This document shows positions 27,125-34,314 of a stretch of 64,000 nucleotides of DNA, one piece after another (position 1 is the stretch's first letter; each line of letters begins with the position of its first letter). Made by a program: the position numbers and the translations under genes. Origin of the DNA: Williamsia sp. CHRR-6 (GTDB taxonomy: Bacteria > Actinomycetota > Actinomycetes > Mycobacteriales > Mycobacteriaceae); the NCBI RefSeq assembly GCF_018474015.1, contig NZ_JAHCSG010000001.1, forward strand, positions 1,178,001-1,242,000. Direction: 5' to 3'. The notes beneath the pieces are model-generated. The model worked only from the letters and a program-made list of their open reading frames with translations, was not told where the DNA came from and did not search any database.

Positions 27125-27526
27125 TCAGCCTCCGACCAGCGCGACCAGACGCACCAACCGCAGGGTGCTGGCGGTACCTAGTGGCACGGGCGCATCCAGG
27201 TCCTCGATCTGGGTGCCGTCGACGAAGACGAAGAACAGCCCATCGCCGAACGCCTCGATCGCGCGCTCGATGGCCGTGTCGAGCGGTGGTGGGGCGGGCA
27301 GCGTGCGCTGCTCGCGACCGTAGGACCCCGACTCCACGCCGCGCGCGAGATCGGCGGGGGTGAGCACCCGCAATGTTCGACTTTGCTCGCGGTGACGTTC
27401 GTAGTCGGCGATCTCTTGGCGCACAAGGTGTGTCAACACCTCTCGCAGCGTGGACACCTCCGGCCCGATCTCGACATCGCGTACCTCAGCGGGCCCGGCC
27501 CCGACCACCCGTGTCTCTACGATCAC
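27125..27526 (-). CDS. ubiquitin-like beta-grasp protein ending in Gly-Gly (MoaD/ThiS-like), DUF4132 partner
   Basis: 133 residues from a GTG at 27526. The predicted order is strand (1-8), strand (14-20), helix (25-50), an about 40-residue insertion, helix (83-93), then strands ending FVFVDGTQIEDLDAPVPLG, TLRLVRLVALVGG. This is the beta-grasp order of MoaD, ThiS and ubiquitin, with an insertion after the first helix. The free C-terminal Gly-Gly is the hallmark of family members that are adenylated by an E1-like enzyme. No ThiF/MoeB-type E1, E2 or JAB peptidase is in the window. The sequence is not a standard MoaD or ThiS. It sits 41 bp after the histidine kinase and 2 bp before the DUF4132 gene. 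The fold is inferred by eye. Confidence 0.6.
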   Translation of the reverse strand: MIVETRVVGAGPAEVRDVEIGPEVSTLREVLTHLVRQEIADYERHREQSRTLRVLTPADLARGVESGSYGREQRTLPAPPPLDTAIERAIEAFGDGLFFVFVDGTQIEDLDAPVPLGTASTLRLVRLVALVGG

Positions 27527-27567
27527 GCCGCCACTATGGCAGGTCGCGACGAACTACACGAGAGGAA

Positions 27568-29181
27568 CTAACGAGAACATTCGGTCACCGACGTGGTGCC
27601 GCCGGGCAGCACCACGGTGAACACCGCGCCACCACCGTCGGCGTTGTCGACGGTGATCTCACCGCCCATGGCGGCGACCAGCCCGGAGGACAACATCAGC
27701 CCCAACCCGTAGCCGTCGACGTCGGATGCGGTCTCGGCGCGCGCGAACGGGGTGAACATCTGCGGCAGCTGCTCTGCGGCGATGCCGGGGCCGTCGTCGG
27801 TGACGGTGATGCGCACTGTGTGCGCCGACCGGTCGGCCCGGATCTGCACCAGGCCGGCACGGCGGCCATGCCGAATCGCGTTGCCCACGATGTTGAGCAG
27901 CACCTGTCGAAGTCGCCCGCGGTCGCAAAGCACGGTCACCGTCGCCTCGATGTGCGAGTCGATGGTCACTCGCCGAGCGGTGGCCTCTGCCGCCAGCAGG
28001 TCGACGACCGAACCCGCGACCTCGGCCACGTTCACCGGCTCACGACCCACCGTCAGGACACCCGCTTCGGCCCGGCTCACGTCGAGGACGTCGGTGACGA
28101 CGCTGAGCAGATGATCAGCGGCGACGTTGATCCGGGCGAGTGCCTCGCGCCGTTGATCACCACTGAGGTCCAGGGTGGACAGCAGCTCGGAGAACCCTTT
28201 GATGGCCTGCAGCGGGGTGCGTACCTCGTGGCTCACCGCCGAGAGCAGCGCTGATTTTGCTCGGCTGTGCTCCTCGGCGATCCGGCGCGCCAGGTCGGCC
28301 TGGTCGCGAGCGGCGCGGGCGGCCTGCGCGGCCCGCTGCGCGGTCAAGTCCACCACGTCGAGGGCGACATGGGCGGGCAGGTTGTCGCGCCCGCGCACCA
28401 GCGAGAAGGTGACCTCCACCGGGCGCCTCGTCCCGTCGGCGGCGTGAACGGTCAACAGCTCGGTGATCACCGCTTCGTGAGACCCGTTGAGCACGTTCCG
28501 GATTCGCTTCTCAACCGGCGCCGCCACCGGCAAGACCGTGTGCAGCGGTGCACCGACCATGGTCGCAGCGGGACACCCGCTCATCCGGGCGAACGCAGAG
28601 TTCACCCGCTCAAATCGGATGTCGAGCCCCAGCAGCGCCGCCCCAGCGGGGTTGTCGTCGAAGAAGCGCCGGAACAGTTCGGCCGTCTCGGTCAGCTCAC
28701 CCATCAGGCGACCGTGTTCGAGGGCCACCGACGCCAATGCCGTGACCCGCTCCACCAGACGCCGCTCACGCGCCGTGGGATGGTGCGGCACATCGTGATA
28801 CACCGCGAACGTGCCGATTGTGTCCTCTCGGGGGTCAAGGATCGGTGACGACCAGCAGGCCACCAACCCCGAGGCCATCGCGACGTCGCGAAACGGCGTC
28901 CACCGGTCGTCGTCGCGGACATCGCTGACGATCACCGGCTCACCCAGAAATGCTGCGGTGCCGCATGATCCGGCCTTCGGCCCTATCCTGATCCCATCGA
29001 TGGCCCGCAGGTAGGTGGCGGGCAGGCTCGGTGCGGCGCCGTGGGTCAACGCCTGACCGGAGGCGTCGACGACGAGGATCGAACAGCGGGCGCCCGGCAT
29101 CAGAGCTTCGAGCGCGCTGATGATCTCGTCCAACACCTCTTCCAGCCGCGCCGCCCGCGCCACCAGCTCGAGCACCCGCAT
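27568..29181 (-). CDS. cytosolic sensor histidine kinase (GAF-PAS-HisKA-HATPase)
   Basis: 537 residues. A TAG stands directly before the ATG, so the N-terminus is fixed. Residues about 10-160 form a GAF domain (GPKAGSCGTAAFLGEPVIV). About 165-290 form a PAS domain. The phospho-acceptor His lies in SAVSHEVRTPLQAIKGF, and the ATPase N, G1 and G2 boxes are LLNIVGNAIRHG, DDGPGIA and GYGLGLM. There is no membrane segment, so it senses an internal signal. It is 74 bp downstream of the response regulator gene, its presumed partner. Confidence 0.92.
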   Translation of the reverse strand: MRVLELVARAARLEEVLDEIISALEALMPGARCSILVVDASGQALTHGAAPSLPATYLRAIDGIRIGPKAGSCGTAAFLGEPVIVSDVRDDDRWTPFRDVAMASGLVACWSSPILDPREDTIGTFAVYHDVPHHPTARERRLVERVTALASVALEHGRLMGELTETAELFRRFFDDNPAGAALLGLDIRFERVNSAFARMSGCPAATMVGAPLHTVLPVAAPVEKRIRNVLNGSHEAVITELLTVHAADGTRRPVEVTFSLVRGRDNLPAHVALDVVDLTAQRAAQAARAARDQADLARRIAEEHSRAKSALLSAVSHEVRTPLQAIKGFSELLSTLDLSGDQRREALARINVAADHLLSVVTDVLDVSRAEAGVLTVGREPVNVAEVAGSVVDLLAAEATARRVTIDSHIEATVTVLCDRGRLRQVLLNIVGNAIRHGRRAGLVQIRADRSAHTVRITVTDDGPGIAAEQLPQMFTPFARAETASDVDGYGLGLMLSSGLVAAMGGEITVDNADGGGAVFTVVLPGGTTSVTECSR

Positions 29182-29255
29182 CTACCGGCCCAACAGCACC
29201 GCGACATCGCCTGGGTGTAGTTCGTCGACCGATGCCGGTGGGGCGAGGCGCGCGG

Positions 29256-30011
29256 TCACCCAGCCCCTCCACAGTCCGGGTCGAAACGGTAGCCGACCCC
29301 GCGAATCGTCCGAATACAACTGCTGCCGTGCGCTTTTCCGATCTTCGTGCGCAGCCGATGGATGTGTTCGGTCACCGTCGCCTCACCCAGCCACTGCGCC
29401 GAGTGCCACACCGTGTCCAACAGTTGATGGCGGGTGAACACCTGACGTGGATGGCTGGCCAAGAACAGGAGCAGGTCGAACTCCTTTGCTGTGGCGTCGA
29501 TGTCACGACCATCGACACTCACCTCGCGGCTAATCGAGTCGATGCGCAGGGGCCCGGAGGCCAGCACCGACGTGGTGGCCGGCCGGCCCGCTCGACGTAG
29601 CAGTGAGCGCACCCGGGCTGCCAACTCGCCCGGCGAAAACGGCTTGATCAGGTAGTCGTCGGCCCCGCTGTCCAGCCCTGCGATCCGATCGCACTCACCG
29701 CTGCGGCCAGACAGGATGATCACCGGTACGTCGACCGGAACCCCGGCCCGTCCCGACCTGATCGCACGGATCAGGTCCATGCCGCCGACCACCGGAAGCG
29801 TGAGGTCCACGACGATCAGCCGCGGCACCTCGCGGGAGAGAATCTGCAACGCCACGGCACCGTCGTCGGCCTCGACCACGTCGAACCCACACTCGTCGAG
29901 CTGCCAGTGCACGACGGTGCGGATGCTGGAGTCGTCCTCGACCACCAGGATTCGTGGCCGCACAGCGCGGACGGCCGGAGTGGCTGCACCGTCGGGCTCC
30001 ACCGGCGACAT
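29256..30011 (-). CDS. response regulator, OmpR/PhoB family
   Basis: 251 residues from the ATG at 30011, which has AGAGG six bases upstream; a GTG at 30029 is an alternative. The receiver domain (about 15-130) has acidic residues in ILVVEDDSS, the phospho-acceptor Asp in LIVVDLTLPVVGG and Lys in YLIKPFSPGEL. The winged-helix DNA-binding domain follows (ATAKEFDLLLFLASHP, IRTIRGVGYRFDP). It is upstream of the kinase on the same strand. Confidence 0.94.
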   Translation of the reverse strand: MSPVEPDGAATPAVRAVRPRILVVEDDSSIRTVVHWQLDECGFDVVEADDGAVALQILSREVPRLIVVDLTLPVVGGMDLIRAIRSGRAGVPVDVPVIILSGRSGECDRIAGLDSGADDYLIKPFSPGELAARVRSLLRRAGRPATTSVLASGPLRIDSISREVSVDGRDIDATAKEFDLLLFLASHPRQVFTRHQLLDTVWHSAQWLGEATVTEHIHRLRTKIGKAHGSSCIRTIRGVGYRFDPDCGGAG

Positions 30012-30070
30012 CGCAGACCTCTGTGTCACACGTCACACTGTACCGGCGATCGGCGGCGGTGCGGCCAGGG

Positions 30071-31060
30071 TCAGGCGGCGTTCACGTTCGGCATGATCTC
30101 TTCGTTGATGCGCTTGAGATCGTCGAGGGTCTTCGAGGTGGGCACATCGCGGAACGGCGGCCAGAGCAGCGGCATCGTCATACCCGCCTCCTTGTACTCC
30201 TTGAGTCGGTCCTCGATCTGCTGTGCCGTCCCGGCCAGCAGGTTGGTGGCCTTACCCGCGTCGGACATGTCGGTCGGCTCGTCGGTGATGACAAACCAGA
30301 TCATCGAGCACATGTCGAAGTTCTCCGGGAAGTCACGACCGAGTTCATTGAGCTCGCGCTGCATCTCGCCCTTCCACCGGGCGATGTCGGCAGGCGAATC
30401 CTGGATGCCGATCCAACCCTGCAGCCCGTACTTGGCGATGCGCTTGGCCGAACGTTTGGGATCCTTGAGTCCCGAGAAGTAGATCGGCGGGCCGGGCTTC
30501 TGCACCGGCTGGTGTCCGAAGCCGGCGGGCTCGAAGTCGGCGAATTCACCGTGGTATTCGAACAGTTCGTTGGACCAGATGCCCTGCATGATCTCGATCG
30601 ACTCACGCACGTGGCCGTGTCGGCGCGGAAAGAGTTGCGGGACACTGGCCGCGGCGAACTCCTCGGGCATCCAGCCCGAGCCGATACCGACATTGAGGCG
30701 ACCGTTGGACAGGTGGTCGATGGTGGCGAACTCTGCGGCCATCACCCCCGGCGATCGGAACGGGGTGTTGGTGATGGACATGCCGATGCGCACCTTGGAG
30801 GTCTTGGCGGCCAACCAGGGGATCAGTGGCATGCCCTGGAACCACTTGCCTTTCGCCACCACCGGCATCTGCAGCGGGAAGTCGGTCATCATGCCGAACG
30901 GATACTGCATCTGTTCGCGGTCCGACGCCTCGGGCACGATGATCCGATCCAGCGTCCACACCGAGTCGAACTCCAACTCCTCGGCCAGCGCCGTGAGGTC
31001 TTCGAGTTCCTGAACGGTCACGTGGTCACGAAAATTGGGAAGGTAGAGAGCGAGTTTCAT
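30071..31060 (-). CDS. LLM-class F420-dependent oxidoreductase
   Basis: 329 residues from MKLALYLPNFRD, with AGGAG eight bases upstream; the frame extends 24 codons further without support. The luciferase-like TIM-barrel pattern is clear: SVWTLDRIIVPE, VRIGMSITNTPFRSPGVMAA, NGRLNVGIGSGWMPEEF. Such proteins in actinobacteria use coenzyme F420 or FMN for hydride transfer. Substrate unknown. It is the first gene of a leftward run into the two-component genes (59 bp to the regulator) and is divergent from the acetoacetyl-CoA synthetase. Confidence 0.88.
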   Translation of the reverse strand: MKLALYLPNFRDHVTVQELEDLTALAEELEFDSVWTLDRIIVPEASDREQMQYPFGMMTDFPLQMPVVAKGKWFQGMPLIPWLAAKTSKVRIGMSITNTPFRSPGVMAAEFATIDHLSNGRLNVGIGSGWMPEEFAAASVPQLFPRRHGHVRESIEIMQGIWSNELFEYHGEFADFEPAGFGHQPVQKPGPPIYFSGLKDPKRSAKRIAKYGLQGWIGIQDSPADIARWKGEMQRELNELGRDFPENFDMCSMIWFVITDEPTDMSDAGKATNLLAGTAQQIEDRLKEYKEAGMTMPLLWPPFRDVPTSKTLDDLKRINEEIMPNVNAA

Positions 31061-31206
31061 CGGTTGGTCTCCTGTTCGTGAGTGCGACGGATCGGCTACC
31101 GCTGGCCACAGACCATACGAAGCAACCATCACCGGCGGCTCAGGCGAAGATCAACGCATCATCAACTCGCCGACGCCAACAGCCCGATGGCCGTGATGAT
31201 GACCCC

Positions 31207-33192
31207 ATGGCGGGTGAGCACCCACAACCGCCGGAGGTGCTGTGGGCACCTTCGGACGAGCGGATCGCGGCCTCGGCGTTGCGCGAGTACCTGGACTGGC
31301 TGGAGGATCGCGAGGGACGCGAGTTTCGGGATCATGATGCGCTGTGGGCCTGGTCGGTGGCCGACCTGGACCGATCCTGGACCTCGATCGTCGACTACTA
31401 CGAGATCGGGCTGTCGCGACCGTGGGCGCAGGTGCGCACCACCGAGGCGATGCCGCGCACCCGGTGGTTCCCTGGTGCGCAACTGAACTGGGCTCGGGAG
31501 GCACTCCGGCACGGCCGCGACGACCAGCAGGCGCTGGTGTGCGTGCGCGAGGGCGACGGACCCACCCGCCACGTCACATACACCGAACTTCGCCGGTCGG
31601 TGGGGGCGTTGGCCGGGTGGCTGCGTCGCGCCGGGGTTCGACCGGGCGACCGCGTGGCCGCTTATCTGCCCAACACCGAGCACGCGGTGATCGGCGTGCT
31701 CGCCACCGCGGCGGTGGGGGCCGTATGGGTTTGTTGTGCACCTGATTTCGGCCCGGACGGCACCGTCAGCCGACTGTCCCAGCTGACGCCGAGAGTGTTG
31801 ATCGCAACCGACGGCTACCACTGGAACGGCAGGACCGTCGACCGCAGCGATGTGGTGGAGTCGTTGCGGGAGAACCTGACCGGGCTCACCCACGTGGTGA
31901 GTGTCCCTTACGCATTCGGTCGCCCCGTCCCGCCGGACACAGTGTCGTGGGACGAAGCGATTGCCACCGATGCCGCCCTGGACTTCGAGCCGGTCGAGTT
32001 CTCCCATCCCCTGTGGGTGCTGTTCACCTCGGGAACCACCGGGCGGCCCAAAGGGCTGGTGCACGGGCACGGCGGGATCACGCTGGAAGGCTCGAAATGG
32101 GCGGGACTGTATTGCGGATTGCGGAATGGAGAGCGGATTTTCGCCTGCACCACCACCGGCTGGGCGTTGTGGAACATGCAACTGGGCGCACTGCTGCGCG
32201 GTGCGAGCATGGTGTTGTACGAGGGCAGCCCCGGCCATCCGGCGGGTGCGGTGTGGGCTGCGGCTGCCGACACCTCGACCGAGGTGATGCTGCTGGGCGC
32301 TGCGGTGGTCACCGCCACCGCCAAGACCGGCGTCTCGCCACGGGCCACCCACGATCTGTCGCGGCTACGACACCTCATGGTCAGCGGTTCGGCGCTGCCA
32401 CCAGCGGGCTATCACAGGGTGTACCAGCATGTCTCGCCCGATCTCCGTATCGACTCCACCAGCGGCGGCACCGACATCTCCGGGTCGTTCGTGGGCAGCA
32501 ACGAGTATGCGGTGGTGCGGGCCGGACGCATCGGTGGGCCACTGGCCGGGGTGGACTGCGCCGCCTGGGACCCCGACGGATCCCCGGTGATCGACGAGGT
32601 GGGTGAGCTGGTGGTCACCGCACCGATGCCGTCGATGCCGGTGATGCTGTGGGACGACCCTGATCACACCCGTTACATCGGCGCCTACTTCGACTGCTGG
32701 CCCGGGGTGTGGCGTCACGGGGACTGGACCACCATGCACTCCGACGGCTCGGTCACCATCCACGGCCGCTCCGACTCCACCCTCAACAGGCAGGGAGTTC
32801 GACTGGGCAGCAGCGACTTCTATGATCTGCTCGACACGATGCCTGAGATCGCCGAAGCGCTGGTGGTCGGGGTGGATCGTCCAGAAAGCGACTACTGGCT
32901 GGGATTGTTCGTGGTCACCACCCCTGGGCACACCCTCGATGAAGCCCTGCGTGAACGCATCGTGTGTGCTCTTCGCACCCGACTGACCCCGCGCCATGTG
33001 CCCGATGACATCGTCGCCGCACCCGCGGTCCCTCACACCCTCAACGGTAAGAAGTTGGAGGTGCCGATCAAGAACATGCTGTCGGGAATGCCACTGGCCC
33101 AGGCGGTTACGATGGCCTCGGTCGATGACCCCGACGCGGTCGCCTGGTACGCCGAGTTCGCGGCGCACCGATTCGGAGCACACCCACGCTGA
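31207..33192 (+). CDS. acetoacetyl-CoA synthetase (acetoacetate-CoA ligase)
   Basis: 661 residues, matching AacS length. The N-terminal VLWAPSDERIAASAL is typical of the family. The ATP-binding P-loop reads LFTSGTTGRPKGLVHGHGG, followed by TTGWALWNMQ and STSGGTDISGSF. The C-terminal catalytic Lys is probably in TLNGKKLEVPIK. It activates acetoacetate with ATP and CoA so ketone-body carbon can enter lipid synthesis or the acetyl-CoA pool. The ATG at 31207 was chosen by family start; the 43 upstream codons lack resemblance. The ribosome site is weak. Confidence 0.9.
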   Translation: MAGEHPQPPEVLWAPSDERIAASALREYLDWLEDREGREFRDHDALWAWSVADLDRSWTSIVDYYEIGLSRPWAQVRTTEAMPRTRWFPGAQLNWAREALRHGRDDQQALVCVREGDGPTRHVTYTELRRSVGALAGWLRRAGVRPGDRVAAYLPNTEHAVIGVLATAAVGAVWVCCAPDFGPDGTVSRLSQLTPRVLIATDGYHWNGRTVDRSDVVESLRENLTGLTHVVSVPYAFGRPVPPDTVSWDEAIATDAALDFEPVEFSHPLWVLFTSGTTGRPKGLVHGHGGITLEGSKWAGLYCGLRNGERIFACTTTGWALWNMQLGALLRGASMVLYEGSPGHPAGAVWAAAADTSTEVMLLGAAVVTATAKTGVSPRATHDLSRLRHLMVSGSALPPAGYHRVYQHVSPDLRIDSTSGGTDISGSFVGSNEYAVVRAGRIGGPLAGVDCAAWDPDGSPVIDEVGELVVTAPMPSMPVMLWDDPDHTRYIGAYFDCWPGVWRHGDWTTMHSDGSVTIHGRSDSTLNRQGVRLGSSDFYDLLDTMPEIAEALVVGVDRPESDYWLGLFVVTTPGHTLDEALRERIVCALRTRLTPRHVPDDIVAAPAVPHTLNGKKLEVPIKNMLSGMPLAQAVTMASVDDPDAVAWYAEFAAHRFGAHPR

Positions 33193-33355
33193 TCTGACCG
33201 CCGATTCACTCATCGATGGGCGGCGGCGGGTCATCAGAGATCGCCCGCGCGATTGCCGGCGACGCGAGTCGCCCACGGTTTCGGCCTGCTCCACGCTGGT
33301 GTGGGCCGAGTAGGACCGGCACCAAGACCCGCGAAGACGGCTACGCTCCTGGGCC

Positions 33356-34192
33356 ATGGCGACACGTAACCAGACGTTCGACACCCCCGACCCGGACGAT
33401 CCGCTGGACATCCACACGCGCGACTCCAACAACCACACACCGCTGCTGGCGGCCGCCTACCGCCTCGATGTGGCTGCGACTCGAGCGCAAATCGTCGCCG
33501 GTGCCGATGTGCACGCCGTCGAGGACCCGTCGGATGACGACAGCTACAACGCCATCGATCTCGTTCTCTCCGTCACCCGCAACGCCTACATTCCACAGAC
33601 CGCCCAGATCTGTCGGATGTTGCTCGACGCCGGTGTGCCGGCCACCGAGCGAATGCGAACTGCGGTGCGCGGCATCGGAACGGAGTTCGAGTTCGGACGT
33701 TCCGGCTTCAATCCGGACTACGTCGCGCAGGTGGATGCAGGCCTGGCCGAGCTGTATGCGATGTTCGACGTCACCCCGGCCCCGGCGCATCAGACTCACG
33801 ACGGTGTAAGCCCGATCAGCGTGGTCGCCACCACCTGGACGGAGCAGTTCAACGAGCTGTGGGACCTACTGGTGCCACCGTCGGGGGCGGCGCTGTCCGC
33901 TCAAGGTGAGGTGATTCGCATCTGCGGGCGCATCAACCGCGAACTACTGGGAACCGGTGGGGCCAACTGGGACCGGCAGTTTCGCGCCATGGTCGATACG
34001 GCAGTGGAGATTGTCAGCGGCGGGACCACGCTGCCTGCGGCGGACTTCAAGGACTACCGCGCTGCGGCCAAGAAGGTCCGCAAAGGCCGCATCGACGAGG
34101 AGGCCATCATGCGCATGATCGAACTCTCCGTCTCGTGGGTGCTGGCAAATCCCACCCCGCAACCCTTCTCGACCACCCGCTATACGCGCTGA
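33356..34192 (+). CDS. ankyrin-repeat protein
   Basis: 278 residues. The first about 110 show two or three degenerate ankyrin repeats (NNHTPLLAAAYRLDVAATRA, then IVAGADVHAVEDPSDDD and ICRMLLDAGVPATERM). The last about 160 residues are helical and unrecognised, with no signal or membrane segment. It is probably an intracellular protein-binding module. It lies alone between acetoacetyl-CoA synthetase and the convergent pepN, and its stop is followed within 5 bases by a 21-bp repeat array. Confidence 0.72.
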   Translation: MATRNQTFDTPDPDDPLDIHTRDSNNHTPLLAAAYRLDVAATRAQIVAGADVHAVEDPSDDDSYNAIDLVLSVTRNAYIPQTAQICRMLLDAGVPATERMRTAVRGIGTEFEFGRSGFNPDYVAQVDAGLAELYAMFDVTPAPAHQTHDGVSPISVVATTWTEQFNELWDLLVPPSGAALSAQGEVIRICGRINRELLGTGGANWDRQFRAMVDTAVEIVSGGTTLPAADFKDYRAAAKKVRKGRIDEEAIMRMIELSVSWVLANPTPQPFSTTRYTR

Positions 34193-34196
34193 TCGG

Positions 34197-34314
34197 CGCC
34201 CACTGGACGAGATTTAGCGCCCAGTGGACGGGGACTTCCGCCCAACCGACGCCGGTTTCCGCCCAACCGACGCCGGTTTCCGCCCAACCGACGCCGGTTT
34301 CCGCCCAACCGACG
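34197..34314 (+). repeat. intergenic 21-bp tandem repeat array (about 5.6 units)
   Basis: Units start at 34197, 34218, 34239, 34260, 34281 and 34302. The middle three are identical, with core CGCCCAACCGACG and end TTTC; the first two are divergent (CGCCCASTGGACG, S = C/G). It fills the whole gap between the convergent ankyrin and pepN stops and belongs to the same family as the 14.6 and 18.4 kb arrays. Confidence 0.93.

Noticed and set aside
31078-31206. 43-codon upstream extension of acetoacetyl-CoA synthetase
   Set aside because: It lacks family similarity and a ribosome site and would use up the divergent promoter gap; ATG 31207 matches family starts.
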